NCBI GenBank assembly: GCA_025331565.1
Contig: JAFREQ010000100.1
Location: forward strand, 558,001 to 622,000
Reading direction: 5' to 3'
Length of the DNA stretch: 64,000 nt
Origin: Holacanthus passer
Lineage: Eukaryota; Chordata; Actinopteri; Pomacanthidae
Shown here: in pieces, positions 25,701-38,984 of the stretch
Layout: every line of letters begins with the position of its first letter
How positions within the stretch are numbered: position 1 is the first letter of the stretch
Notes under the pieces: model-generated
What the model was told of the DNA's origin: nothing
Database searches by the model: none
The model's input: only the letters and a program-made list of their open reading frames with translations
Program-made: the position numbers and the translations under genes

Positions 25701-28700
25701 GTATCTATCTGGTTCTAGTTACTAAAAAGCATGTGACATGCCCCTCATTCAGCTGTAATGATTTATGGCAAAATAGACTATGTTAAAAATTTGCTCCAAC
25801 CAAGCAGCTCACATGCTCAAAATACAGTATCTTCTCCATGCCAGAGAAGATTTCCATTTGGCTGGCAGGTGATGTCTGGACTCCAGATGCCCATCTGGTT
25901 TGTTACCTACATGGAAGAGCTGCCAGACACAATCCTACTCTGGCAGGTTTCGATATGGCTGTAGTTTCAAATCTCATCTCCTATTCCATTTTGTTGAGCA
26001 ATCATCCTTTAATTGATCTGGTTGTATTACTAAAAGATTGGCAGGTAGATTAGTAAAAGAAATTTATTAGATTATTTGAGTGACAATTATTCTGACACAT
26101 GAAAATAATTGATGAGCTGAAGGTGTTCCCCCCACCAAACCTGTTATTTTCTATATTAGCACACCTTTTATGCTTATACCATGCCCACATACCACAGGCA
26201 TAAAGACAAGCTGTTCAAAGATTTTTTAAAATGTATTTATAGTCAGTTTAATGAAACTAGTGTTTGTTTTACCTGTGAGAGTTAGCTTAAAGTACAGTAA
26301 TGGTTCACCTCAATCATAAACAAGGCACAATATCTGGCTTATCAAAAGTCTTGTCCAGTAATTTGGATTCGAGTAATCTGCTAGCCAATCAGATACAAGT
26401 ATATTATGTGGCCATGGTACAGGAGTGGAGTGTCCAAGTTTCCTTCAGTGTTGCTAGCTGCAAACTAAAAATAAGGTAAAGATAAAGCACTTTGTAGAAA
26501 CCAATTGAAACATTCAGCAGTTTAAATCATTTATGTTAACTTCCAGGTCAATCGTGAATTAATTAGAAAACTACATAATTGCAACAATTAAGTGTTTTAA
26601 ATTTGCTGCAGCTCCGCTTCACACCACTGACAGGCTTCCCCTTCATAGCAAATGGCGGCCGACCTCATGAATATTGTAGTATTTAGAGCTATCCACCATG
26701 GCAAACTGTCATAACACAGACATATAGTATCATTACATTTTCCAGGAGACTCCAGCATGTCTGTGGTGAGGAACACTGAGGATACCACGAAAAGAAAACA
26801 TTGAAATGGGAATTTAAAGAGGGGAAATAATTTAGCTCTTATGTGATGTGCTTTGTATACATTTACCAATTTATTATATTCTGTTTGTTCTTATTAATAT
26901 TGTGATAATGATCTCAAACATATTGCTCAGAGCTACTTTGCAGTGGATGCAGAGCAGAACTGGGACCATGGCAGAAGCTGTTGAACTACACCCCCACCCA
27001 CCTCCTCCCTGGCAGACTTCATCCCTTTGGGCCATTTCTAAGAAGGACACAGCCCTCACTGTTTGGACAGATAAAACTCTGTGTAGACAAAAACATGTTG
27101 TTTTATATTGGTGGGTGGTGGGGCAGGGCGGGGCCAAGTGTGCCAAGCTGCATAAATGTTGCCCCATCTCTGGGATCTCTTGCCTCCATTCCTGTGATGC
27201 TTTAGGCACCATGTCCGACCAATGAGCATTCCATTCCACAAGTAACTACAAGTATACTCATACCACTGTTGAATCATGGGACAGTCTATGATGACCAAAA
27301 TAAGCCAAAAAACAAGAATTATGGATGATCTCTGTCTGGACATAGGCTTTAGGAGGGTGTTGGCCCAGGTCCAACAGTAAAAAATTTACCAGAAAAAAAA
27401 CAAGACATTGCAAACCACAGCTCACACACACGGCCACAAACACATGGCATACTTCAAAACTTAACCCAAACCTTCATCAATACATACCTAAGCCTTATCT
27501 CTACACCTAGCCTCTGACTCCTAATTGGAGCATATTCAACCTTAAATTGGCAGATATGTTCAGCTGCAAATAATTGCTCTTCATGGTACAAAATGTACAC
27601 AGAAGAAAATCCACCTTAATGTGTCATTTAGTCTGATACTCAGTCTTACAATATTGATTTTTGTAAAATAAGTAAAGAAAAAAATCTGCAAGTAAAGACG
27701 ATTACACTTTTCAGGAAACAGTGACATTTTCAAATAAAAAAACAACACAAATAAGTCAATTAAAAAACAAGGAAACAAGTGAAATACTGTTGTCTACAAC
27801 AGACTTTTATACATTTTTAGGAAAACAACACTCAACTGAATGCCAATGTGAATCACTTTAAACTGCAGGTTGACTAATGACGACTAGATATTAACTCCAA
27901 GAAAAAGTGAAAGGAAAAAAAAACATCTTTCTTTTAAATAGACAACTTTTACTGAATTTTTCTATGAATTTTAATTCTTAAAAAGTTTTGGCTTGTGTCT
28001 TCATGGACAGGTTTGAAAACCCACCACACTGTGTTATGCTGGTTGCTCACTCTACCTCAGATCTAGTCAGACTTCCTCCCCTTTTTCAAAATGTACTGTA
28101 GTTTTTTTTGTTTGTTTTCCTCCAAAAAGACCAAATTTTGACTCTTCTAACAATATGTTGTAGATGAAATGGGAAGAAACACGCTCTGAGATCTTGGTCA
28201 GCACCAATATCCAACACAGAATATTTGGTAACATCCAGTCATCTCAGATCAAATCTCACCCTTCCCGACTGCTGCCAGACTTTATCAGTGCTGCCCAGAT
28301 CATATCTAGCCTGTTATAGATAGATTTGATGTAATGTCTCTGCTGTGTTTGGGAAATTATGAAGGAGAGGGGAAAGAACAGAATTTCCAAGATGGCATCT
28401 GTGAAGCTGGTGTAGCCTACAGGTTTGATAAACGGCTGAGATGAAACAAGTGACATAGACTGTCTCAGCTAACATTTCTTCCAAGACATATCTTATGTGT
28501 ACAGACAAAGGGAACAGTTGCGGGAGAGAGTGGCGGGGGGGGTTAGCTTGTGGTGTGTGTAACTTCCCCTGGTAACATGATTTTAATATCTTTGTGTCTG
28601 TGATACCCTGATATATTTGCAGTGTTCTCCCATGTATAAACTTACATTTCTCTTTATGTAGAGTATAAATAGATTTTAGAAACTATGTTATCCTAGCCCA

Positions 28701-29447
28701 GTTTAACAGAATGTTAAATCCAACTTCAGCATTCAAAACATCCCTTAAAATCTACAGGTGACAATAGACAGACACTACATCCACATAGTTCTACAGTGAC
28801 TGATCTCCAGAAACAGACACACATGAACATCAGATTCAGGCCTTTGCACAGCACAAGAACCACAGCCAGAGTTTACATCCTGTGGACACAGTGGCTGTCT
28901 CATTCCAAGTGTCACCAAGCTTCTTTGCTATTTTGCCACCCGGTTTGTTTGTTTATTTATTTTCCTGGTAACCTGCTGGTACACAATAAAATACAGAGCA
29001 GAGCTTAAATGGCCACAGCCAACATCTGCCAGCATCTGTCTGCAGTCCGGTGGTGATTTCCCCACTGCAGTCATCTCTGTGGTTCTTCCCTGACAGATGC
29101 CTCAGCGCTGCCTGACAGAATGAAATCCAGCTGTGGCCTGATACCTGACAACACACTGTTGCACCATTATAACCTCAGAACAATGGGTCTAATTGTTTAA
29201 AAAAATGTGACCTCTCGCCTCAGGAAACACACTGGAACATAAAGTGTCTAAATAAAACTCGGGTGTTGTGATTCGGTTTTGCATAACTCAGGGTTGCTGC
29301 TCAGCACTGCTCAGAGGAGTCGGATGGCACTTAAGCACTATGTCCCTGCAAATCAAACACCTGAGCCGATAAGACCAAAAACAGCTGGCAATTAAATGTC
29401 GCAAAAAGTGTGTCACAGAGGAAGAGAAACAGTGTGTGTTCGAGTGT

Positions 29448-29462
29448 AGTAGTAGTAGTAGC
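29448..29462. repeat. (TAG)n short microsatellite
   Basis: Five tandem tag/gta units. Confidence 0.7.
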
Positions 29463-29848
29463 ACACCTGAATGAAACACATGGTTGCATCAGTGCCAAAC
29501 TATGCAGGCCTTCTGGCTTGGGACAGTGTGAAAACAGCAAATTAGAAAAAAATCTGCCAACATCCTGGACATTTATTTCCACTTTCCGCCCCCTCTATCA
29601 AAACAGACTCACACACTATTATCTGAGAGTTAAAACTAAGAAATGATGCCATAATTCCAGAGTTAATTTGGAGGCACTTATGTCTCTTTGCAGCTTGTTT
29701 TTAACATGTCACCCTTGTAAAGTTATTACAGATTTGAGCATAAAGTCTTGCTCTAGAAACTCATCTAAAACATTAAAATGAATGTTGGATGTTGTGATAC
29801 TCAACATCTTAGCAGCTGGACAGCCCCTGGTTCTCCTTTACTAGAACT

Positions 29849-29900
29849 CAGTGGTCCCCAACATGGAGTCTGGGCCCCTGTAGTGCTCCTAAAGTTGGGG
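29849..29900 (+). repeat. hAT-type terminal fragment
   Basis: Begins cagtggtccccaac and continues gagtctgggcccctg. This is the shape of a hAT terminus, but no partner end is visible. Confidence 0.3.
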
Positions 29901-30280
29901 TCTGCAGCAAAAATGTGTCAATTCCAACATAACTGTAATCACTTCAAATCAGCACCAATGTTTAACGTGTAAAACAGACTGTTGTATTTACTCTTCACTT
30001 TGTGCCAAAGCTTTAAAACCGATCCAAAATGGTGTCTGTGTAGTTTACGGGCCCCCGGACGTGAGACCGTCCACAAGCCCCTGTCCTGTGTCCCAGACTG
30101 GGGCAGGAGCCAGGACATTCCTCAGGTCGTCCTGTTGTCCCCAGAGCTTCACATTGAGGACAGAGGGACATTCCCTCTTCTCTGTCTCTCACTTTAACAG
30201 AGCACTTTTTCCTCAGCAACAAGTCGTGGAAATAAATCTCAGCACCACTCCCCTCCCCAGAAAAGTAACTCTCAACTTAC

Positions 30281-30560
30281 CATGTGAGAGAAGGAGCAAG
30301 AAGGACCTCAGACTGGAGAGAAAGCCCCGTCAAACGACCGCTTTTAAAGTCCCTTTTCTCGGTTAACGAGCGCGTAGGTCGAGCCGTGGAGCTCAGCGGG
30401 GACGGAGGAGCGGGGTAAATATGATGAAATGTGCCTCCATTTTCTCCGCAGACTGCAGGCAGGAGCAGAAATGCAGCACAAAGTTGGACACTCGCTGCAT
30501 TGTTAACATTCCACAGGTCACGTGAGGGACCGACGCACGTCAGCACGGAGCCGAAGATCG
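30281..30560 (-). promoter_or_regulatory. lats2: CpG-rich block: probable LATS2 promoter and first untranslated exon
   Basis: CpG dinucleotides cluster at about 30340-30550 (runs such as gagcgcgtaggtcgagccg and cacgtgaggga), in contrast to the CpG-poor surroundings. On the minus strand the block ends in a strong splice donor, ACATG|GTAAGTTGAG, with the exon edge at 30281. This is the expected layout for an untranslated exon 1 of LATS2, spliced over a 7.6 kb intron to the acceptor at 22712. The transcription start site is not determined. Confidence 0.5.
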
Positions 30561-33500
30561 TCTATTAGGGCATGATTTACTCAGTTGCTTTCTTTTAATC
30601 AGGAGCAATTATTGATTTGTAGTAGCTTATCTACCTGAACCGTAGATTGTATCAAAAGATGTGAACAAGACAAGTTTCATTGGATGTGATCTCAGCACTT
30701 GGGATAAGTCAAAAGTCAATTACATCAACATTTTCAAGGAAAAACTACAATGGTAACTTCGTGCTACTTGCCTGCTAGACAACATTAACATTTTATTGTG
30801 CTCTTTTATAGTCCACAACTCACAATGCCACTGTTTTGAAAAAAGCAATCAAAATATTTAAATTCAAACTTTAAGGTCAAATAATTTTTTTAAATTTGAA
30901 GTTCTGACATGATTCTTAAAGCAAAGTCTTAAAATCTATGCAACATGTTAACCATATGGCTAAAGTAATATGTGATTACTACTCAGTTGTTTCACCCATT
31001 ATGAAAACTGTATGATTGAAAGAGGGGATACTAAACATATTTTCATTTTCACCTGAGGGGAAAAAAGTGAACACTGAATACCTCAGAAGGTGTAATCTCG
31101 AAAGACTCTGAGGGATTGGTATTGGCAATGTGGTGCATTTTTTAAAAACATGAGTGTAATTTTTTTTTTTTTTAAGTGCATTTTTCAGCCTTGTCTCTCA
31201 GACTTTGAAGGATCAGATCCTGAAAAAGACAGAAAACAAAACTGCACAAGTCAATGATGGATGACATTTACAGCCATTATGTGTAGAGTTTTGTGTGACT
31301 ATAACAGCTTTAAAATTATCCAGATAGCACAAGTTTCTCTTTGTAGGAAAATAAGACAATCTGGTGAAAATCCTCAGGTAACAACTAACACTTCTGTCTA
31401 CCATTGGGGGCGCCCCAGGTTGACAGTTTCAAATTGTACACATAGTAACTTTAAAAAGCAACAGAGTGAGAAGTCTTCACTCTTCCTCCTCTCTGACCGC
31501 ACATATTCTAGGAGGGGCTTCCTCCAGTGCATTTCTCTCCTAGATATATCAAAAAATACCAGTACATTACTCAGTCACTCCTCTCTGGCCTTGGAAGGAA
31601 ACTTAACCAAGGAGCCAAAGGCCACAAATCAGTGTGAATGCAAATACAGGCCTATTCTCTATTATCAGTTACCACAATATCAAACACATGGACAAAAGAG
31701 GAGACAGCACATGTACTATAAAACTTAAATGTACACACAAAAACACAACTTCTCAGTATTGAGGAAGAATCAAAATACTGTTGCATTTCCCAAACTTTAA
31801 TTTTTCAGTCACAGAGGCAATAATGAGAAAAAACTGAACAAGAACTGAAATCTTTAGAGGTTACACATCATGGAAGCACATGCACCCATAACAATAAAGG
31901 CAAACAGCATGGCATTAAAAGTGAAGTGAGGTGTGTGAGACAGAGGAAAAACACTAAAAACATGGACGTTAACCATTTAGTCTGTAAACATGTTACATTC
32001 ATCTCAACCTAGAAGCTCATTGTTTAAAGTGGGAGTTAATGAAAAGTGAGCCATCATCTTTGTGGAAGAAAAATCAACATCAACAACTCTGACCTGAAAC
32101 GAAACATTGTTTGTTATTTCTGATTCAACCTCCATTCACTTGAAAAAGGTTTTGCTTTTAACCATTCCTAACACTGATATTTGGCAGCAGAAAATAAAGT
32201 AAGAATTTGACTGTAAAAAAACAAACAAGGAAAAGGATGTCACAGAACTTGTCATACTGTCTTGCTTCAACTTTCAAGTGATTACTCTCAGTAACTCTGC
32301 TCTAAAAGCTTTTCTTTCCCATCCTTCAGTCAACAAGCACTCAGGTTCACCAGTTTGCAGACAAAGACTTAACTCTGGAAAGGAAGCATGTCTGTTCATC
32401 AAAAAACACATGCATTTCTGAAGATAAAAAATTATTCAAAGAAACAATTATTTCTGAATTTTTCATACATCTTTCCACCAACCATAGCAGTGGTGATCAA
32501 TTTCATATTTCTGGTTTGTTTGGAGTAAAAAAGGAGACTGACTGGGTAGTTAACACTAGCAGTGATAACCACCACAGAGAAAAAACATTAGAGGGAGAAA
32601 ATCAGAGAGAAAATCAATATGATGTGCTTGAGGAACCCCAAGAGCATACATTACACAGCCGTCCATGGAAGGGACCATCCAGCGGCATGAGGACAGAAGG
32701 AACACTCCACTTTGAGCGACCACAGCATGCCTATCTGAACCTCACACGGCTTATGAAGCAACACCTTTTCAAGCCTGGCACCAGAACTGAGCCAGTTTGG
32801 CCTCTGTTGTTGTAACAAGCTTCCCTTGTGAAAAACCTTTCCCAATTAATTTTAGGCACTGAGCCAAAGCACAATAACCACTGTTGTAATATTTAACCCT
32901 TCAAAGCTTTTCTCCTAAGAGAGACTTACAATCTCATTATAATTACTTGACATAATTTGGAATTGATACACATTAAATGATAAAAGGGTAATTAATATAC
33001 AACAAAAAACATAATGTTAATGGATGTTTTGTTGTAACATCAGAGGGTTGACTACTTCTGCATCTTTAGCTTAATAAACAAATCATGAAAAGGATCTAAA
33101 GCACACCGTGTGATGCAAAAATTATATGTGCAGAAAAACGCAGGCCGACTTGTAACAGCAGTACCAGCTTTATGAACTAAGGCACCAGCAATGCAGGACA
33201 ACAAAAGATGCATTTCAATAAACAGGGTCTGGTTTTACAAAGGTAACTCTGAAATAAAAAGATGTTTTCTCAAGCTAAAGTGTATACCAAAACAGATTTT
33301 CAGTTTATGTGACCGCATGTAATCCCATATCTTAATTTAATTAATTTGACAAATCATTAAAAACATTCAAAATACATTTCAATGGTTGAGTAACCTTTCT
33401 TGAAAATAGCCTACAGCCTTGTACTGCAACTAACAGAAGCTGTAGTATGCACTGTAGTATGTACTCATAGCTCAAAACTGTTATTATCAATTAAAACAGA

Positions 33501-36202
33501 ACACAATGAACAAAGTCAAAGAGAATTACAGTCACAAATTAACTGTACATTTTCCAAGCGCTGAAGCTGATGTGCTCAGCTGAACAAAAGTGTTGATTAA
33601 ACCTTGCCAACAACACTCTAGTGTCTGTGAGAAAAAATCCCACTCTGCTTGCCTTCAGGAAATCACATCTCTTTCAAGCACTTGTAATGCCAACCCGGAT
33701 TCCAAAAAGTTGGGATGCAGTGTAAAATAGAACTAAAAACAGAACGCAATGATTTGCAAATCCCTTTTGACCTATATTCAATTGAATACAATATAAAGAC
33801 AAGATATTTAATGTTTAAACTAATAAACATTATTGGGTTTTTTTCTGAATTTACTGCAACAAGGCTGTGAAAGTTGTGGACTGATCCAAAAACACCTGTT
33901 TGGATCATTCCACAGGTAAACAGGTTCATTGGTAACAGGTGATAGTATCATGATTGGGTATGAAAGGTTCATCCTGGAAAGACTCAGTCTTTCACAAGAA
34001 AGGATGGAGAGAGGTTCACTACTTTATTAAAAACTGCGTGGGCTAACAGTCCAACAGTTTAAGAACAACATCTCTCAATGCACAATTGCAAGGAATTTAG
34101 GGATTTCACCACCTACAATCCATAATATCATTAAAAGATTCAGAGAATCCAGAGTCAAAATTGAATGCCTGTGACGTTCTCGGGGAATGAGCTCATCTGT
34201 GATGGACTGACAAAGTGGAAAAGTGTGCTTTTCTCTTCTTTTTTTTAGGGATTTACCTGCTTATTCCAGCAAGACAATGCCAAGCCACATTCTGCACATT
34301 ACAACAGCATGGCTTTGTAATAGTGTGAGTACTAGACTGGCCTGCCTGCAGTCCTGACCTGTCTCCCATTGAAAAAGTGTGGCACATTATAAGGTGCAAA
34401 ATAAAACAATGAAGACCCTGGACTGTTGAGCAATAGTCATATATCGAGCAGAAATGTGAAGGAATTTCACTTTCAGACCTTCAACAATTATCTTCCTCAG
34501 TTCCAAAACACTTAGAGAGTGTTGTTCAAAGAGAAATCAATGGAGAGTGTATATTTGCAAAGAAGCTATAAAGTTTCTGAGTTTGAACATGATAGTGTCT
34601 TTGTACTGTATTGTATGTATTGAATACATGTCAAAAAAGAATTGCAAATCATTGCAACTTTTTTGGAATTGGGATTGTTCTTTGATTTAGTATCACTGTA
34701 AAGAAATGCAGAAGCATGTAAAAGAAAATAGTGCTTATTTCAGCATACAAATGCCAGCTAAATTTTTTCCTTTAAGAACTGTCACTGTCAGCTGAGTTTG
34801 CCCTTCTCCCTGCTATGTGATGTTAGATCAACACATAGTTATGCAAAATGATCCTGGAAACATGGGAAACAACACTAATCTTTCCTTCCTCACCAGCCCA
34901 AAGAAAATCTCAAGCTTTGTATTAAGAAGGCATTTTGGCAAAAGATTTTGCCAAAATTGGAATACTAAAATAAAACCCCACAAACAAACATCTTTAAAAC
35001 ACTAGTGTGGCCTGGTAAATATTGACATCATTGTTAATTATACAGCCCAGGTCGGAACCACTGAGTGAATCCATGTGCCCTAACATTCCATCACTGCTGT
35101 ACTGTAGTTAATCTTGATCTGCGGTGAAACTATTTATCTTTTTGGTCCATTTCAGTTATTTTACCACCCAGCAGTTTCAGTTTCTGCAGGGAGGGCTGTT
35201 TATTTCGTGTAAAAGTCATGAAAGTTGTTGAAGAGGACATCTGCCATTCCATGATGTGCGGTAAACCATGAAGCTATTGTTGAAAACCTCTGGAAATGAG
35301 CTGTGTTTCTCCAAAGCGAGCGAACAGCAGATAAATTAACATCAGACCCTGGCCATATGGTAGTAAATTGGTCCGTGGGTGGTAACAGGTAGCTAATCAT
35401 CCCACAGTCATTGTGTTCTATTGTTGTAAAATCTAGCTGGCGGGCAAAACGTGTGAAAATGCCAAAAAAGGGTTAGTTTATCCCGTAATCCCTCATTACC
35501 CATGACATATTTCTATCCCTGCATGGTGAACAGGCAGGGGAAACTCTTATCTGTGAGCTGTTTCACTTTGCATGCTGTTCTCATTTCAATCTGTTTTATA
35601 CCTCTGTATATTGTGTGTAATGTTCTTGATTTATAAGCAGGGAAGCAACAAAACAGCTTGTTTAACGAACAAATCCCGTTTCTGCAACAGAGGGAGGGAG
35701 CAATCAGTGAAGTCAGCTGCTCCAGTATTTGCCGGGGATGAAAAAAAAAACTTGCAGACTCTAGCATGGCACAGGAGTGGATTAGTGGGAACAGTGTCTG
35801 CACCACCCAAACAGTTTACATACCTCTGTATTTACAAATGGCTAAAGGTACATTTTATTCACACAGCTGTCATTCAAAGCCTAAATAAAAAAACAACATC
35901 CTTTGCAAGCCTGTCATTCTTCGTCAGTTGAGTTGCATAACTTAATGACATCACATCTTAGCAATGTGGTTTCTGGATTTGAGAGAAGTGCTCTTATCTC
36001 CAAGTGAGACTGACCTAAATAACAGGGAAACACATACACTGGAAGTGTAAATTAAAGTGGATAAGCATAAATCAATTCTCTGTAGTAATCATGTAGTGTT
36101 GACACAGGGATGTAGTGGGAGAACGTAGAATAAGGTCCAAAGCAGTAAAGGGAACTTAAGTGCCTGACCAGCATTAAGGAGTACTAGGCATTTCTGTACA
36201 AA
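30561..36202. other. Intergenic region between LATS2 promoter and THAP/DDE gene
   Basis: AT-rich, with an internally deleted Tc1/mariner element at 33.69-34.68 kb and a poly(T) run near 31160. No coding exon was recognised; in particular no SAP18 coding sequence was seen. The right end should hold the 3' UTR of the THAP/DDE gene, with a possible minus-strand AATAAA at 35854-35859. Confidence 0.6.
33692..34677 (+). mobile_element. Internally deleted Tc1/mariner-superfamily transposon
   Basis: The left end (caacccggattccaaaaag, then tgcaatgatttgcaaatc further in) is repeated in inverted orientation at the right end (gatttgcaattc... / ggaattgggattg), giving terminal inverted repeats of roughly 100 bp. 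The interior retains degenerate transposase: FQQDNAKPHSA near 34265-34300 and WPACSPDLSPIEKVWHIIR near 34340-34395. These are the QDNA.PH and DWP..SPDL.PIE.VW motifs around the catalytic residues of Tc1/mariner transposases. Stops and deletions make it non-autonomous. It belongs to a repeat family very common in teleosts. Confidence 0.8.
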
Positions 36203-38984
36203 TCATTCTAGTGGAGCAGCAGAGATGCACAGGTTGTTTAAGGCACAGGCAACTTGCACAATCTTATCAAAGGTCGAGAGGTTCGACGTGCGCTCAGAGG
36301 CTGTGGTGAAGGGGCTCTCGACAGGGCCAGTGAGCATGGCGTACCTCTGCTTCACCATGGAGATCACCCTGTCCACATGCCTCTGCACGCTCACTGTCTC
36401 AGAGGAAGCATCAGCCAGCGGTGAGCCCTCCAAGCTCCCGTATGCATCTCCTTGGTAGCTACCAGCTATTTTAAACAGGGCTCCACGGGCAGCCACAGAA
36501 TCTGCAATGTCGAGATCACGACTCGCCAACACCACATCGCCTGGGAGCAGCTTGCACAGAAGGCCGCAGCCCTCAGCAAGGCTTTTGTCACTGACGTTTC
36601 CCAGCACGCCTCTAGAGACGAAGGTGACAACACCTTGCGGAGCCACACCAATCAGATACTTTAACACATTACAACTTGTCCCCAGTGCCTGAGAGGTTGC
36701 CACCACCCTCTGCTGCTGTTGCTGCTGTTGTTGGCTGCCCCGGGAAACCGGCTCCTCAAAAGGCACCGTAAAACAGTCTATGATGACAGCGCAGTCGGGG
36801 TGGGAGGTGCGCAGAGCTGCCGGTAGGTTTTTCCGCAGCTCGGCTCTAGAGGGCCAGAAGACAGCTGTCGGCACCAGAGTGGAGGACATGATGCTGACCA
36901 TCTGGTGCACTGTCCTGGTGACTGTGCCCACTTTCACGCCAAAGCGGTAGGCCAGGTCTTGGTTGCGGAGGTCCAGACGGAGTCGCATCAGTGTGAGGAG
37001 CAACTGCTGGAACTTAGAGAGCTTCACGTTTTTCATCCCGTCCATGTGAGGTGCCAGCAGCCACATGACCGTCTCTAGGACAAAGTAGTTGGGTAAACCA
37101 GTGTAAAACCTTACTTTCTCTGCATCGTTCCTCAAGGAGCTCTCAGAGAGGGACATTTTCTCCACTGACTCCTTGAGCATCTGGTTCTCCTTCTTCAAGG
37201 CTTTCAGGATGTCTTCAAAGTTAACTGGTGCATCAGATGTCTGAGTGAACCTTCCTTTCTTGCTTTCACTCATAGATTCATCATCATCGTCATCATCTTC
37301 ATCTGTGCTGAGGGAAGATGATGCACTTTCCTCCACAATGGCCTCCGGCTCCCTCTCCTCAGGTTGCTCTTCCTGGCCTCGCTCCCCCACCACAGACCTG
37401 CCCTGGCCCTGCAGGAACAACAAGGCATTGGCTGCCTCCACACGTGCTTCCTGCTTGTCCGGGACCTCCAAAGCACCTGGCTCTTTCATCTCTGGGGATA
37501 AGGGAGCTGCCGTGAACACAGAAGGAACATAATCTGGCGAACGTGGATTCTTCACCTGTTTACCTGTATGTGGAAAACGAAGATGTAGCAAATGGGGAGG
37601 TAAAAAATTTGATGAACATAGAAAAACAGAATTGTCTGCTTATGGCACCTGCCCCACTAACAGTCTACTTCAGTCAGTAGAGTTTCAGGACAAATCGTAG
37701 TGGGCAAGCAGCCATGTTTTTCCTCTTATCGAGCTGGTATATTGTCCCACCCAAAAAGAGCAAAGTGAGCAGTTTGATAACAGCTGAAAGAGCAACAGAT
37801 TTTCAAGGTTAGGATTAGGATCTCTCTAATGTGGTCTCTAGTGGGGGTGACAATTTAGAGCCTGTTCTGATTGAAAATTATAGCTCCAGTTATATAACAG
37901 TTATGATACATAAGTATGATTGATAAATTACAGTAACCCTTATCTAGCTAATTTACTCTTAATTACTTTGTTAAGAAACACTGTCCATGTTACAGAGAGG
38001 GAAAAATTAATATTATGAATTGGAGTATAACTTTGGGAAAATAAAATAATTTAAAAACCAATTCTAGAGTTACAGTTCAGCTAATGCATCTGTGAAAAAG
38101 TTTCTCTTTTAACAATATTACATTAACAGCATGGAAAGGGAAATACAAAACTAAATTACTAGACACCAGACCAAGGCAATAACAAAACACAGAAAGAGGT
38201 GTGAAAATAAAAGTTTTCCAACTTACTTAGGTTAATTTGTAATTGAACTACTGACTAAAATGGCTTTACAGTCTCTTCAAATAAGTTGAAAACAGAACCT
38301 GCACAGGTCACTGAGTTAATGAAATTCAAGTACCATCTGCAAATAAATTCTTGATTTATTGCAAAAGGTACTTGAATTTTGTTTGTTTTAATACTTTAAG
38401 TCTCACAGTTGCAAATAGTTTTGGTTTTCTGTTAATATCACTAAAACTGATCTGAGATTTTTATCTAATAGTCAAAGTAAGTAATTTTAAGATGTCAATT
38501 TAATAACTTAAGAGTTAACTGTTGGCTAATCAAAAAATATTAAAATGAAATAATAAAATAAAAATAACTTGATCCTTTTGAAAACAATGACATTAATCAT
38601 TAAATCAGGTATATTACACATTGTAATTATCACAAATATGACAGTGAGCACTAAATTTAACCAAAGAAGAAATCTTTACAAATAACAACCCACCCACAGA
38701 TGAACAAGAGGAAATGCATTTCATGAAGTGCATCCCTCTGAGGATTTCCTGCACCGTTAATCCAAACACACAGTGGGCTACTTCTGGTGTTGTACTGCAT
38801 TCATACCTGAGATGAAGTGAGTACTACACAGCCGACTGCCGTCGTTCGGCACCCAGCCCTCTCGGTTCACAGCAGCTATCCAGCGCTGCTTCCTCTCGGG
38901 GTCCCGGGGGAAACGGTAGAAGGATAAACTGGTGCCCGGTGTCCTTCTGTTCCTACAGCCGGCCACCACACATGTGTGAACCAT
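36203..38984 (-). CDS. THAP-domain / DDE transposase-derived protein, 2 exons, 512 aa
   Basis: Exons are 38984-38807 and 37563-36203, with a GT-AG intron of 1243 bp that splits the THAP domain. Residues 1-76 are a complete THAP zinc finger: MVHTCVVAGCRNRR (C5, C10), FPRDP, the RKQRW tryptophan, LCSTHF (C-x2-H) and the PDYVPSVF box. Residues about 77-170 are Glu/Asp/Ser-rich with an Asp run and a Lys/Glu-rich coiled-coil-like stretch. Residues about 210-290 form the HTH region (FQQLLLTLMRLRLDL..DLAYRFGVKVGTVTR), followed by a DDE_Tnp_4 (Harbinger/ISL2EU-type) fold. The first catalytic Asp is kept (VIIDCF, D322). The expected 'ADRGF' is ASRDL (S407), and the expected 'HVERVI' is HVDRVI (D457). 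A poly-Gln run (8 Q) follows the first Asp. An intact ORF with a dead active site suggests a domesticated DNA-binding protein. The start was chosen at the conserved THAP MV-x-x-C; the frame is open 36 codons upstream. Confidence 0.88.
37564..38806 (-). other. Intron of the THAP/DDE gene
   Basis: AT-rich and without recognisable features. Confidence 0.85.

Larger units (their letters stand above)
22713..30280 (-). other. lats2: Probable first intron of LATS2 (7.6 kb)
   Basis: Lies between the inferred untranslated exons. It holds a hAT transposase remnant at 23.44-24.52 kb, a small piece of a common percomorph repeat near 25.58-25.69 kb, and a hAT-type end near 29849. No protein-coding gene is supported here. 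Confidence 0.5.

Noticed and set aside
26848..27239. Overlapping open frames of about 120 codons on both strands
   Set aside because: Both strands open over the same stretch without codon bias or domains; treated as chance.
36715..36740. Poly-Gln codon run as a sequencing artefact
   Set aside because: The run mixes CAG and CAA codons and keeps the frame, so it is more likely real than slippage error.
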